DNA of 64,000 nt from Streptomyces canus (GCF_001514145.1 NZ_KQ948660.1:475658-539657), one strand, 5' to 3'; positions 33,845-43,434 are shown, counted from the stretch's first letter. A program made the numbers and translations. Notes: a model not told the origin generated them from the sequence alone.

Positions 33845-33973
33845 GCCCCCATCCTGCACCCCACCACTGACAATCCGCCTGACCTGCACAGACAGCCCCC
33901 ATGTCACATTCCGGTGCCCTCAATCAGTCATACCGACGACGGACCCACCCCCGAGCAGAGGGAGACCCCAGCC

Positions 33974-35134
33974 ATGCACCGCATCACCGTCATCGGCGGC
34001 GGCCTCGCCGGGCTGACCGCGGCGATCTCCGCCGCCGAGGCGGGCGCCAAGGTCACCGTGTACGAGGCCCATCACACGCTCGGCGGCCGGGCCCGGACCG
34101 CCGAGGGGCCGTACCGCACGAACGACGGCCCGCACGCGCTCTACAAGGCCGGCCCGCACTGGTCCTGGCTCCAGCAGCGCGACCTCATCGGACCCCTCGC
34201 ACCGCTCCCCCCTCTGGAGGCGGCCCGGCTGCGGCTGCGGCACAAGGGCGCACTGCGCCGCACCCCGCCCTTCGCGATGCTCAAGCTGCTGCGCCGCAGC
34301 GCCCAACAGGCTCCGGTCGACGTGGACTTCCTGTCCTGGGCCACCGGGCAGGCCGGCGAGGAGGGCGCCCGCGCCGCCGCCCACTACTCCGCCGTCGCCC
34401 TGTTCCATCACGACCCGGGCGCCCTGTCCGCCGCGTTCGTGCAGGAACGGCTGCGGCGTGCCACCAAACTGCCGCCCGAGGCGCACTACCCGCGCGGCGG
34501 CTGGGCCACGGTCGTCGACCGGATGGCCGCCCGTGCCTGGAACCTGGGCGTCCGGATGGAGACCCTGTCCCGCGTCGACACGCTGCCCACCGACACCCCG
34601 GTCGTCGTCGCCACCTCCCTCGACGCGGCCCGCCGGCTCCTCGGCGACGACTCGCTGACCTGGCCGAGCGGCCGTACGACACTCCTCGACCTGGCCCTGC
34701 GTACCCGGCGGGGTGACGCCTTCGCCGTCTCCGACCTCGACTCCCCCGGCTGGATCGAACGGTTCACCGCCCAGGACCGCACCCTGGCACCCGCGGGCGA
34801 ACAGCTCCTCCAGGGGCAGATCCCGATCGCCCCGCACGAGACCAGGGCGGACGGGGTCACGCGCGCGGAGCAGCTGCTCGATCTCGCCTTCGACGGCTGG
34901 CGCGAACGCGTCACCTGGCGGCGCGAGTCCGTCGCGAACGGCCGTACGGGAGCCGTCGACCTGCCCGGCACGAACTGGCGCGACCGGCCGGCCGTCGACC
35001 GGGGCGACGGCGTCTATCTCGCGGGCGACCAGGTCGCGGCGCCCGGGGTGCTCTCGGAGGTCTCCTTCACCAGCGCGCTCACCGCCGTATCGCTGGCACT
35101 CGGCCGGAACGCCCTTGACCTCAAGCATGCTTGA
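33974..35134 (+). CDS. FAD/NAD(P)-dependent amine oxidase/phytoene desaturase-like oxidoreductase
   Basis: A 386-residue flavoprotein. The dinucleotide-binding loop ITVIGGGLAGLTAAISAAEAG is at the very N-terminus, and VTVYEAHHTLGGRARTAEG forms the second FAD contact. The C-terminal GDGVYLAGDQVAAPG is the closing FAD motif of the amine oxidase/phytoene desaturase superfamily. The substrate is unknown; no carotenoid genes lie nearby. GAGGGAGA precedes the ATG. It is the first of three same-strand genes (this, the quinone reductase, the MFS pump); the quinone reductase starts 85 bases later. Confidence 0.85.
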   Translation: MHRITVIGGGLAGLTAAISAAEAGAKVTVYEAHHTLGGRARTAEGPYRTNDGPHALYKAGPHWSWLQQRDLIGPLAPLPPLEAARLRLRHKGALRRTPPFAMLKLLRRSAQQAPVDVDFLSWATGQAGEEGARAAAHYSAVALFHHDPGALSAAFVQERLRRATKLPPEAHYPRGGWATVVDRMAARAWNLGVRMETLSRVDTLPTDTPVVVATSLDAARRLLGDDSLTWPSGRTTLLDLALRTRRGDAFAVSDLDSPGWIERFTAQDRTLAPAGEQLLQGQIPIAPHETRADGVTRAEQLLDLAFDGWRERVTWRRESVANGRTGAVDLPGTNWRDRPAVDRGDGVYLAGDQVAAPGVLSEVSFTSALTAVSLALGRNALDLKHA

Positions 35135-35219
35135 GGTCGGAGGGTGGGTGTCCTGCCGTCAGAGCCCTGCCCGCAGCGTCCCAGCCCGCAGAGCTCCTGC
35201 CTACACAGGGAGTCCCTCC

Positions 35220-36200
35220 ATGCACGCCATCCGTCTGCACACCTTCGGCCCCGCCGAGAACCTCACCTACGAGCAGACCGACGACCCGGCACCGGCCCCC
35301 GGCCAGGTCCGTATCGCCGTACGGGCGGCCGGTGTCCACCTCCTGGACACCGCCCTGCGCGAGGGGCAGCAGGGACCGCTGCCCCGGCCGCCCGCGCTGC
35401 CCACCGTCCCCGGCCGGGAGGTCGCCGGAGTCGTCGAGTCCCTCGGTGACGGCGTCGCCGAGCTGTGGCTCGGCAAGCGCGTGGCCGCCCACCTCGGCTT
35501 CGCCCCCGGCGGGTACGCCGAACTCGCCGTCACCGATGTCGACCGCGTCCACGAGATCCCAGAAAACCTCGACTTCGCCCAGGCCGTCGCCATGATCGGT
35601 ACGGGCCGTACGACGATGGGGATCCTGCAGTTCGCCGAGCTCGGCCCCGACTCGGTGGCCGTGATCCCGGCGGCCGCCGGAGGCATCGGCACACTGCTCG
35701 TGCAGTACGCGAAGAACGCCGGAGCGACCGTCGTCGGCCTGGCGGGCGGACCGTCGAAAACGGCACTGGTGCACGCCAACGGCGCCGACCTCGCCGTCGA
35801 CTACAAGGACTCAGCGTGGCCCGGGAAGGTCCGCGCCTTCCTCGGCGGCCGGCCCGCCACCGTGGTCTTCGACGGCGTGGGCGGAGAGGTGGCCCGCGAG
35901 TGCGTCGGCCTCCTCGGCGCCCAGGGCCGGCACATCGTCTTCGGCTGGTCCGGCGAGGGGATCCACGACGGACAGCCGTACCTCGTCGAAGGCGTCTCCG
36001 AGCAGGTCCTCGGGCCCGTCATGGCACAGAAGGCCGGCGGACCCAACCCGATCCGCACCCTCGAACTGCGCGCCCTCGCCGAAGCCGCCGCGGGCCGTCT
36101 CACCCCCGCCGTACAGCGTTTCCCGCTCGCCGACGCGGCCGCCGCGCACCGGGCGCTGGAGACCCGCGGCACGACCGGAAAGGTGGTCCTGGAGCCATGA
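35220..36200 (+). CDS. Zinc-independent quinone oxidoreductase (MDR family, NADPH-dependent)
   Basis: A 326-residue medium-chain reductase resembling quinone oxidoreductases. The N-terminal GroES-like domain has VRIAVRAAGVHLLDTALREG and PTVPGREVAGVVESLG. The Rossmann domain begins at VAVIPAAAGGIGTLLVQYAKNAGATVVGLAG (AAxGGxG NADPH loop). No structural-zinc cysteine cluster is present. It probably reduces quinones or enoyl compounds. Its stop overlaps the start of the downstream MFS exporter by four bases, so detoxifying reduction and export may be linked. Confidence 0.9.
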   Translation: MHAIRLHTFGPAENLTYEQTDDPAPAPGQVRIAVRAAGVHLLDTALREGQQGPLPRPPALPTVPGREVAGVVESLGDGVAELWLGKRVAAHLGFAPGGYAELAVTDVDRVHEIPENLDFAQAVAMIGTGRTTMGILQFAELGPDSVAVIPAAAGGIGTLLVQYAKNAGATVVGLAGGPSKTALVHANGADLAVDYKDSAWPGKVRAFLGGRPATVVFDGVGGEVARECVGLLGAQGRHIVFGWSGEGIHDGQPYLVEGVSEQVLGPVMAQKAGGPNPIRTLELRALAEAAAGRLTPAVQRFPLADAAAAHRALETRGTTGKVVLEP

Positions 36201-37732
36201 CACGTCCAGATGCGACTCGTACCGATGCATGGTCTTCTGACCAGACGGGCGTCACCAAGTCGGCCGAATCAGCGGACCCCCGCCGCTGGTGGGGCCTGGT
36301 GGTCATCGCCCTCGCGCAGCTGATGGTCGTCCTCGACGCGACCATCGTGAACATCGCGCTCCCTTCCGCACAGCAGGACCTGGGCATCACCGACGGCAAC
36401 CGCCAGTGGGTCATCACCGCGTACACGCTGGCCTTCGGCGGCCTCCTCCTGCTCGGCGGTCGCATCGCCGACCTGGTGGGCCGCAAGCGCACCTTCGTGA
36501 TCGGGCTGGTCGGCTTCGCCGCCGCCTCCGCACTCGGCGGCGCCGCCACCGGCTCCGGCATGCTCTTCGCGGCCCGCGCCCTCCAGGGCGTGTTCGCGGC
36601 CCTGCTCGCCCCCTCCGCGCTGTCCCTGCTGACCACGACGTTCACCGATCCGAAGGAGCGCGGAAAGGCCTTCGGGATCTACGGCGCTCTCGCGGGCTCC
36701 GGTTCGGCCATCGGGTTCATCGTCGGCGGGCTGCTCACCGAGTACCTCGACTGGCGCTGGTGCCTCTACGTCAACGTGCCCATCGCCGTCGCCGCGGTCT
36801 TCGGCGCCCTCGCCCTGCTGCACGACCGCCCCGGCCACGCGGGCGCCCGCCTCGACGTGCCCGGTGTGCTGCTGGGCTGCGGCGGCCTGGTCGCGATCGT
36901 CTACGGCTTCAGCGAGGCCCAGCCCCGGGGCTGGAGCGACGCCCTGGTGCTGACCCTGATCGCGGGGGGCGTCGTACTCCTCGCGGCCTTCGTGTGGTGG
37001 CAGTCCCGGGCACCCATGCCCCTCCTCCCCCTGCACATCGTCAAGGACCGCAACCGCGCGGGCTGCTTCCTGACCATGGGGCTCGCCGTCATCGGGATGT
37101 TCGGCCTGTTCCTGTTCATGACCTACTACCTCCAGGTCGTGCTGGCCTACTCCCCCGTACGGACCGGCCTCGCCTTCCTGCCGATGACCGCCGCGATCAT
37201 CGTCGGCTCCACCCAGATCTCGGCCCGGCTGATGAACCGCGTCCCACCGCGCATGCTCATGGCCCCCGGTATGGTCCTCGCCGCGAGCGGCATGCTGATC
37301 CTCACGCAGATGACCGTGGACAGCTCGTACGCGACCGAGATCCTGCCCGCCCTGCTCCTCATGGGCCTCGGCATGGGCCTCACCTTCATGCCGGTGTTCT
37401 CCACCGCCACCGCGGGCGTCGCCCCGCACGACTCCGGCGTGACCTCGGCGACCATCAACACCTCGCAGCAGGTGGGCGGTTCGATCGGCACGGCCCTGCT
37501 CAACACCATCGCCACCACCAGCAGCACCGCCTATGTCACCGCCCACCTCACCGACCCGTCGCAGAAGGCCCTGATCGTCAGCGAGGGCGTCGTCCACGGC
37601 TACACGGTGGCCATCTGGTGGGCCGTCGGCATCATGCTCCTGGCCGGCCTGGTCGCGGGCCTGATGGTGACGGCGAAACCGCCGAAGCAGGGCGCTCCCG
37701 CGCAAGCCCCGGTACCGGAGTCGGTGGTCTGA
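36197..37732 (+). CDS. MFS multidrug exporter, DHA2 (14-TM, EmrB/QacA) family
   Basis: A 511-residue membrane protein with about 14 hydrophobic spans. Diagnostic pieces are LMVVLDATIVNIALPSAQQDLG in TM1 (the DHA2 motif), GGRIADLVGRKRTFVIG between TM2 and TM3 (MFS motif A) and the antiporter motif C region GSAIGFIVGGLL. It should export drugs or metabolites in exchange for protons from the cytoplasmic membrane. It is coupled by ATGA to the quinone reductase. No TetR regulator is adjacent, so induction is not evident. Confidence 0.93.
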   Translation: MTRPDATRTDAWSSDQTGVTKSAESADPRRWWGLVVIALAQLMVVLDATIVNIALPSAQQDLGITDGNRQWVITAYTLAFGGLLLLGGRIADLVGRKRTFVIGLVGFAAASALGGAATGSGMLFAARALQGVFAALLAPSALSLLTTTFTDPKERGKAFGIYGALAGSGSAIGFIVGGLLTEYLDWRWCLYVNVPIAVAAVFGALALLHDRPGHAGARLDVPGVLLGCGGLVAIVYGFSEAQPRGWSDALVLTLIAGGVVLLAAFVWWQSRAPMPLLPLHIVKDRNRAGCFLTMGLAVIGMFGLFLFMTYYLQVVLAYSPVRTGLAFLPMTAAIIVGSTQISARLMNRVPPRMLMAPGMVLAASGMLILTQMTVDSSYATEILPALLLMGLGMGLTFMPVFSTATAGVAPHDSGVTSATINTSQQVGGSIGTALLNTIATTSSTAYVTAHLTDPSQKALIVSEGVVHGYTVAIWWAVGIMLLAGLVAGLMVTAKPPKQGAPAQAPVPESVV

Positions 37733-37741
37733 GCCCCGGGC

Positions 37742-39139
37742 TCAGTGCCGCCCCGCGATCCGGTCCGCCCACCGCGCCAGCCGGGACGACTCCGCGCGGT
37801 GGCTGGTGAGTTCGCGCCGGTCCGCCGTGCGGTAGGTGGCGTACATGCCCTGCACGCCCAGCCAGCGCAGCGGCTCCGGCTCCCACCTGCGCACCTTGTG
37901 ACCGACCCACGGCAGTTCGGTGAGCTCGGTCCGGCCGCCCTGCCCGGAGTCCTGCTGGACCAGGTCGCGCAGGGTCCGGGCGGCCAGGTTGGCGGTGGCG
38001 ACGCCCGAACCGACGTAACCGCCCGCCCAGCCGATACCCGTCGAACGGTCCAGCGTCACCGACGCGCACCAGTCGCGCGGCACACCGAGCACCCCCGACC
38101 AGGCGTGCGCGATCCGCGTCCCGGCCAGCATCGGGAAGAACCCCACGAGGATCTCCCGCAGCGCCTCGACCGTCGCCGCCTGCGTCCGCCCGTCGTTGTC
38201 GGTGCGCGAACCGAAGCGGTACGGCACCCCGCGACCGCCCAGCGCGATCCGCCCGTCGGCGGTGCGCTGCGCGTACATGTAGGCGTGCGCCATGTCCCCC
38301 AGCGTCTGGCGCCCCTCCCAGCCGATCGCCGCCCACTGCGCGTCGGTCAGCGGCTCGGTGGCGATCATCGAGGAGTTCATGGGCAGCCAGGTCCGCTTCT
38401 GCCCCTTCAGAGCGGCGGTGAAGCCCTCGGTGCAGCGCAGGACATAGGGCGCGCGGACGGTGCCGTACGGCGTGACCGCGTGCTTGGGCCGGATCTCCGT
38501 CACCGGCGTCTGCTCGTGGACGGTCACGCCCAGCGCCTCGACGGCCGCCGCGAGCCCCTTCACCAGCTTCACCGGGTGCACCCGCGCCCCGTGCGGCGTC
38601 CACGACGACCCCACCGCGTCCGCGACCCGGATCCGCTCGGCCGTCTCCCGGGCGCCGTACAGCTCACGGTCCTTCTCGCCGTACGCCAGCTCGTGCTCGT
38701 GGAAGGCCCTCAGCCGCGCCAACTGCGCGGGCGTACGCGCGACTTCGAGGACGCCTCCCTTGTGCAGCCCGGCGTCGAAGCCCTCCTCGCCGACGGCCCG
38801 GACGACCTCGTCGACGGTGTCGTTCATGGCCTTCTGCAGGCGTACGGCGGCCTCGTGGCCGTGCAGTTTCGCGTACCGGTCGCGGCCCGCGATGCCGTTG
38901 TAGAGCCAGCCGCCGTTGCGCCCGGAGGCGCCGTAGCCGCAGAATTTCTGCTCCAGGACGGTGATCCGCAGGAAGGGCACGGCCTTCTTCAGGTAATACG
39001 CCGTCCACAGTCCCGTGTACCCGCCGCCGACGATCACCACGTCCGCCGACGCGTCACCGCCGAGCGGCTCCCGCGCCTCGGGGAAGCCGTCGTCCGCGTA
39101 CCAGAAGGAGATGCCGCCGTTCACGACCCTGCTGCTCAT
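37742..39139 (-). CDS. FAD-dependent oxidoreductase (DAO family)
   Basis: A 465-residue D-amino-acid-oxidase-fold flavoenzyme. VVIVGGGYTGLWTAYYLKKA is the FAD Rossmann loop, and GASGRNGGW resembles the gamma-glutamylputrescine oxidase/PuuB-like motif. TGIGWAGGYVGSGVATANLAARTLRDL closes the FAD site. Possible substrates are polyamines or secondary amines, but this is not decided. The ATG at 39139 is chosen by homology. It is followed ten bases later by the convergent MFS stop. The upstream rhomboid-like gene ends 12 bases before it, so the two may form an operon. Confidence 0.88.
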   Translation of the reverse strand: MSSRVVNGGISFWYADDGFPEAREPLGGDASADVVIVGGGYTGLWTAYYLKKAVPFLRITVLEQKFCGYGASGRNGGWLYNGIAGRDRYAKLHGHEAAVRLQKAMNDTVDEVVRAVGEEGFDAGLHKGGVLEVARTPAQLARLRAFHEHELAYGEKDRELYGARETAERIRVADAVGSSWTPHGARVHPVKLVKGLAAAVEALGVTVHEQTPVTEIRPKHAVTPYGTVRAPYVLRCTEGFTAALKGQKRTWLPMNSSMIATEPLTDAQWAAIGWEGRQTLGDMAHAYMYAQRTADGRIALGGRGVPYRFGSRTDNDGRTQAATVEALREILVGFFPMLAGTRIAHAWSGVLGVPRDWCASVTLDRSTGIGWAGGYVGSGVATANLAARTLRDLVQQDSGQGGRTELTELPWVGHKVRRWEPEPLRWLGVQGMYATYRTADRRELTSHRAESSRLARWADRIAGRH

Positions 39140-39150
39140 GGCCTGGGACG

Positions 39151-39804
39151 TTAACCCGCCGGCGCGGCCGCTGTCTCCTTCGGATTCCGTGCTTTTTCCC
39201 GCCCCGTCACCAGCGGCCAACACCCGAACCCGATCAGCACCGAGGTGAAGTGCCCCAGATCGGTGAAGGTCCGCCCGGTCGCCAACGGCACCCCGTACAC
39301 GACGAGAACCGCGAACCCGTAGACGTACCGCCAAGGCGCCGGAATCCGGTACATGAGCACGGCGATCACTCCCGCCAGGGCATAACTCACCCCGATGTCC
39401 AGCGTGTTGACCGCGGACGCGGGCGCCATCCCGTGCCGGATGCCCCACAGCAGCGCCCCCTCACTGATCAGCGTGGCCAGCACGTGCGCCGCCGCACACA
39501 CCGCCAGCCAGCGCGCGGTCCCCAGCAGGCGCTCCGCCGGCGCGTGGAAGACGGAATAGAGGACGACGTACGGCAGCCAGTGCCCGCCGTCGATCCACAT
39601 CGCGCTGGCGATCAGCACCCGCACCGGATTGCTCGACAGCTCATGGATGTTGGTCGAGCGCTGCCGCAGGAACTCCTCCTCGAACTCCGGCGACATGTGG
39701 TGCAGCGCCACCGTCGTCACGAACAGGACCGCCAGCCACACATAGGTGCCGGGGGCGCTGCGGATATAGGCCCACACCCGGTGGGCACCCCGGTTAATTC
39801 GCAT
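39151..39804 (-). CDS. Rhomboid-like integral membrane protein
   Basis: A 217-residue protein with six hydrophobic segments in a rhomboid-like layout (YVWLAVLFVTTVALHHM, PYVVLYSVFHAPAERLLG, LAVCAAAHVLATLISEGALLWG, VSYALAGVIAVLMYRI, FGFAVLVVYGVPL-like, HFTSVLIGFGCWPLV). The serine-protease GxSG motif of active rhomboids is not evident (DIGVSYALAG is the nearest), so it may be an inactive relative. ATG 39804 avoids overlap with the divergent kinase gene start at 39839; the frame is open to 39849. Confidence 0.75.
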   Translation of the reverse strand: MRINRGAHRVWAYIRSAPGTYVWLAVLFVTTVALHHMSPEFEEEFLRQRSTNIHELSSNPVRVLIASAMWIDGGHWLPYVVLYSVFHAPAERLLGTARWLAVCAAAHVLATLISEGALLWGIRHGMAPASAVNTLDIGVSYALAGVIAVLMYRIPAPWRYVYGFAVLVVYGVPLATGRTFTDLGHFTSVLIGFGCWPLVTGREKARNPKETAAAPAG

Positions 39805-39838
39805 GAGGCGATTCACCCACGCCGGTAGGGTCCGGCAC

Positions 39839-40738
39839 GTGATCGACATCCCGGAGGAACTGGCGGCGGCACAGGAGCGCTACAACGGCGACAAGGGCCG
39901 GGAGTTCATCGCGGGACTGCCGACCCTGCTCGAGGACTTCCTGGAGCGCTGGGATCTCGGGCCGGACGGCTCCCCGATGCACGGCGTCGCCGCGCTGGTC
40001 CTGCCGGTCGTCCGCCGGGCCGATGGCACCCGGGCCGCCCTCAAACTCCAGCTCCTCGACGACGAGAGCGCCGGCGAACCCGTAGCCCTGCGCCTGTGGG
40101 ACGGCGACGGCGCGGTCCGCCTCCTCGACCACGACCCGGTCACCCACACCATGCTCCTGGAGCGCCTCGACTCCACCCGCATGCTGTCCACCCTGCCCGG
40201 CACCCGCGACGCGGTCCTCGTCATCGCCGGTCTGCTCGCCCACCTGACGGCGGGGCCCGCCCCCGCCGGGATGCGCCGGCTCGGCGACATCGCGCGAGCC
40301 ATGCTGGACCGGACCCCCGAGGCCCTCAAGCGCATCCCCGACCCCGAGGTCCGCCGTACCGTCGCCGACTGCGCGGCCGCCGTACGCGAGGTCGTGGACG
40401 AACCCGGCGACCGGCTCCTGCACTGGGACCTGCACGACGAGAACGTCCTCGCCTCCGAACGCGCGCCCTGGCTCGCCATCGACCCCAAACCCCTCGCCGG
40501 CGACCCCGGATTCGAACTCTGGCCCGCCCTCGACAACCGCTTCGACGCCGACGAGATCACCTGGCGCTTCGACGCCATGACCGACGTCCTCGGCCTGGAC
40601 CGCGCACGCGCGCGTGCCTGGACCCTGGGACGGCTGCTCCAGAACAGCCTCTGGGACATCGAGGACGGCCGCCCCATAGAACCCCGCCAGCTCGAGATCG
40701 CCCACCGCCTGCGCACCCACCGGAGCCGACAGCCGTGA
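39839..40738 (+). CDS. Aminoglycoside/hydroxyurea-type phosphotransferase (APH fold)
   Basis: A 299-residue kinase-like protein. The Brenner-type catalytic loop LLHWDLHDENVLA and the metal-binding IDPKPLAGDPGFEL are those of streptomycin-6-kinase/aminoglycoside phosphotransferases (PF04655-like). The N-lobe includes ALKLQLLDDESAGEPVAL with the ATP-binding Lys and Glu. It may phosphorylate an antibiotic or an endogenous alcohol. GTG 39839 is preferred (GGTAGGG upstream). The stop overlaps the GNAT gene start by GTGA, starting a three-gene coupled operon. Confidence 0.88.
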   Translation: MIDIPEELAAAQERYNGDKGREFIAGLPTLLEDFLERWDLGPDGSPMHGVAALVLPVVRRADGTRAALKLQLLDDESAGEPVALRLWDGDGAVRLLDHDPVTHTMLLERLDSTRMLSTLPGTRDAVLVIAGLLAHLTAGPAPAGMRRLGDIARAMLDRTPEALKRIPDPEVRRTVADCAAAVREVVDEPGDRLLHWDLHDENVLASERAPWLAIDPKPLAGDPGFELWPALDNRFDADEITWRFDAMTDVLGLDRARARAWTLGRLLQNSLWDIEDGRPIEPRQLEIAHRLRTHRSRQP

Positions 40739-41214
40739 TCCGCCCCGCCACCCCCGCCGACATCCCCGCGATCCACACCCTCATCCGCGAACTCGCAGAG
40801 TACGAAAGGGCGCTGGAGGAGGCGAAGGCCACCGAGGAACAACTCCACGAAGCCCTTTTCGGCTCCCACCCCGCGGCCTACGCGCACGTCGCGACCGACG
40901 ACGCGACAGGCGCCGTGATCGGCTACGCGATCTGGTTCCTCAACTTCTCCACCTGGCGCGGAGTCCACGGCATCTACCTGGAGGACCTCTACGTCCGCCC
41001 CACGGCCCGCGGCGGCGGCCACGGCAAGGCCCTGCTCACCGAACTCGCCCGCATCTGCGTCGAACGCGGCTACCAACGCCTCGAATGGTCCGTCCTGAAC
41101 TGGAACACCCCCGCGATCGACTTCTACCAGGCCCTCGGCGCCCGCCCCCAGGACGAATGGACCGTGTACCGCCTGACCGACGAAGCCCTCACCAAGGCAT
41201 CCGGCACGTCGTGA
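40735..41214 (+). CDS. GNAT N-acetyltransferase, diamine acetyltransferase-like
   Basis: A 159-residue acetyltransferase. IRPATPADIPAIHTLIRELAEYERALEEAKATEEQL (read in parts) and LNFSTWRGVHGIYLEDLYVRPTARGGGHGKALL match spermine/spermidine N1-acetyltransferase-like proteins. The acetyl-CoA loop is RGGGHG, and WNTPAIDFYQALGA closes the fold. The start and stop both overlap neighbours by four bases (GTGA), so translation is coupled on both sides with the APH-fold kinase and the DUF4037 protein. A shared modification pathway is plausible but undefined. Confidence 0.9.
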   Translation: MIRPATPADIPAIHTLIRELAEYERALEEAKATEEQLHEALFGSHPAAYAHVATDDATGAVIGYAIWFLNFSTWRGVHGIYLEDLYVRPTARGGGHGKALLTELARICVERGYQRLEWSVLNWNTPAIDFYQALGARPQDEWTVYRLTDEALTKASGTS

Positions 41215-42227
41215 GCACGGCGGCCTTCCTCCCCGGTCTCGAACTCTCCCGCCGCTTCTACGCCGAGGCCGTGCGCCCCATACTGGAGGAGGCCGCCCCC
41301 GGGATCCCGCACTCCGCCGCACGCATCGGCCCCGGCTCCGAAGTCCTCGGCTACGACACCCCGCGCTCCGCCGACCACGAATGGGGCCCGCGCCTCCAGA
41401 TCTTCCTGCGCTCCCAGGACGTCCCGCGCCACGCGGACCGTATCGGACACGTCCTCTCCGAAAACCTCCCGAAGACCTTCCACGGCTGGCCCACCCACTT
41501 CGCACCCACCGGCGAGACCCGCGACATCCGCGTCATGCGCGCCACCGACGGCCCCGTCCACCACCGCGTCGAGCTCACCCACGTCTCCTCGTGGTTCACC
41601 GACACGCTCGGCTTCGACCCGACCCGCGCGATCACCCCCGCCCACTGGCTCGCCACCCCCACCCAACGCCTCGCCGAGGTCACCGCCGGAGCCGTCTTCC
41701 ACGACGGCCTGCACACCCTGGCCCCCGTCCGCGCCGCCCTGCGCTGGTACCCCCACGACCTGTGGCTCCACGTCCTGGCCCGCCAGTGGCAGCGCATCTC
41801 CCACGAGGAGGCCTTCGTCGGCCGCTGCGGCGAGGTCGGTGACGAACTCGGCTCGGCCGTCGTCGCCGCCCGCCTGATCCGCCACCTGATGCGCCTGTGC
41901 CTCCTCATGGACCGCCGCTACCCGCCGTACGGCAAATGGCTCGGCAGCGCCTTCGCCCACACCACTGCGGGCGACCGCCTCACCCCCGTCCTCAGGGCGG
42001 CCCTCGCGGCCACCGACCGGCACGACCGCGAGCACCATCTCGCCGCCGCCTACGAAACGGTCGCCGGCCTGCACAACCAACTCGGCCTCACCGACCGTCT
42101 CGACCCGACGACAAGGCCGTACCACTCCCGCCCCTACCGCGTCCTGCACGCGGAACGGTTCGCGCAGGCCCTCACAGCCCGTGTCGCCGACCGATCGATC
42201 CGGGAACTGCCGCTGCCACAGCCATAG
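41211..42227 (+). CDS. DUF4037 protein (nucleotidyltransferase-like)
   Basis: A 338-residue cytosolic protein. LELSRRFYAEAVRPILEEAAPGIPHSAARIGPGSEVLGYDTPRSADHEWGPRLQIF (read in parts) is the N-terminal pattern of DUF4037, a nucleotidyltransferase-fold family in which GSEVLG and the DHEWG acids take the place of the GS and Asp motifs. The C-terminal helical half holds LRWYPHDLWLHVLARQWQRISHEEAFVGRCGEVGDELGS. Activity is unknown. It ends the APH-GNAT-DUF4037 coupled operon, convergent with the phosphatase gene 17 bases away. Confidence 0.85.
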   Translation: MSTAAFLPGLELSRRFYAEAVRPILEEAAPGIPHSAARIGPGSEVLGYDTPRSADHEWGPRLQIFLRSQDVPRHADRIGHVLSENLPKTFHGWPTHFAPTGETRDIRVMRATDGPVHHRVELTHVSSWFTDTLGFDPTRAITPAHWLATPTQRLAEVTAGAVFHDGLHTLAPVRAALRWYPHDLWLHVLARQWQRISHEEAFVGRCGEVGDELGSAVVAARLIRHLMRLCLLMDRRYPPYGKWLGSAFAHTTAGDRLTPVLRAALAATDRHDREHHLAAAYETVAGLHNQLGLTDRLDPTTRPYHSRPYRVLHAERFAQALTARVADRSIRELPLPQP

Positions 42228-42243
42228 CGCCTACGAGCAGGTT

Positions 42244-43347
42244 TCACCAGCTGATTGCGGCCGCCACCGGTCGGTGATCGCTGCCGGTGGGCGGCAGCAC
42301 CCAGGAGCTCTCCGGCTCCACACCGCGCACCAGGATCTGGTCGATCCGCGCCACCGGGAACGTCGCCGGCCAGGTGAAACCGAAGCCGTCCCCCGCCGCG
42401 TCCTGGACCGAGTGCAGCCGCGAGGTCAGGCCGACGAACGCACGGTCGTCCGTGGTGCCGTTCAGGTCGCCGAGCAGCACCACCCGCCCGTTCGGCTCGG
42501 CGGCCACGGCCTTGGCCAGCGCCTTCGCGTTACGGTCCCGGCTGTCCGTCCAGAAGCCGGACCTGGGCATCACGCGTACGGACCCCAGATGGGCCACATA
42601 CACCGCCAGCGGACCCCGCTCCGTGGCCACCGTGGCGCGCAGCGCGCGGTTGTAGGGCAACTTGGCGGCGGCCGGCTTGCTCTCCCCCAGTGGCCCGGCG
42701 TCCATCTCCGTGTCCACCGGCCGGACGTCCGACAGCGGCAGCCTGCTCCACAGCCCGACCGTGCCGAGCACCGTGTGATACGGATACGCCTTCCCCAGAG
42801 CCTTCTCGTACACCGGCCTCGCCTGCGGGGTGATCTCCTCCAGGCCCAGCACGTCCGCCCCGGAGGCGACCAGGTCGCGGGCGGTGCCGACCGGGTCGGG
42901 ATTGTCGGCACCGACGTTGTGGCCGGCCACGACGAGATCACCGCCCGAGCGGGACCTGTCGCCGAGCAGCCCACCGAAGAGACTCAGCCACACCGTGACC
43001 GGCAACAGCAGTGCGACCACCGCGGAAGCGGAACGCCGCCACAGCGCCCCGGCCAGCAACACCGGCACCAACAGACCGAACCACGGCAGGAAGGTCTCCA
43101 CCAGGCTGCCGAGACCCCCGTAGTCCGTGATCTCCGCGTGCAGCAGCATGAGCAGACCGAGCAGCAGCGCCAGCACCGCGAGCACCGGGCCACGCTTCCA
43201 GGGATCCGGCCGGGAGCAGGCCCGGAACACCCGACGGATGCCGGCCCACCGGACACCGGAGGCGTCGTCCCCACGACCGGAGCCACCCTGTGGGAACGGG
43301 TGAGTCCAGCGGGTCGCTGTCCGTACCGAAGGCGGGTTTCTCGTCAT
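42244..43347 (-). CDS. Endonuclease/exonuclease/phosphatase-family membrane protein
   Basis: A 367-residue protein. Three transmembrane helices fill residues 55-135 (GPVLAVLALLLGLLMLLHAEI, FLPWFGLLVPVLLAGAL, AVVALLLPVTVWLSLFGGL). They are followed by an extracellular EEP domain with VLGLEEI (metal-binding Glu), LYNRALRATV-type strand, VYVAHLGSV, LLGDLNGTTDD and the terminal GSDHRPVAAAISW (catalytic Asp-His). Such proteins act on phosphodiesters of lipids or nucleotides. The operon start and ribosome site are weak, so 43347 is tentative. It is divergent from the response regulator, which may control it. Confidence 0.85.
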   Translation of the reverse strand: MTRNPPSVRTATRWTHPFPQGGSGRGDDASGVRWAGIRRVFRACSRPDPWKRGPVLAVLALLLGLLMLLHAEITDYGGLGSLVETFLPWFGLLVPVLLAGALWRRSASAVVALLLPVTVWLSLFGGLLGDRSRSGGDLVVAGHNVGADNPDPVGTARDLVASGADVLGLEEITPQARPVYEKALGKAYPYHTVLGTVGLWSRLPLSDVRPVDTEMDAGPLGESKPAAAKLPYNRALRATVATERGPLAVYVAHLGSVRVMPRSGFWTDSRDRNAKALAKAVAAEPNGRVVLLGDLNGTTDDRAFVGLTSRLHSVQDAAGDGFGFTWPATFPVARIDQILVRGVEPESSWVLPPTGSDHRPVAAAISW

Positions 43348-43434
43348 GGGACCAGTCAAGACAGCGCGGTGTTGCCGGCACGTATGCGGTTTTCGATACG
43401 CCCGCAATATGCGCCCACTCGTAGCATCGAAGGC

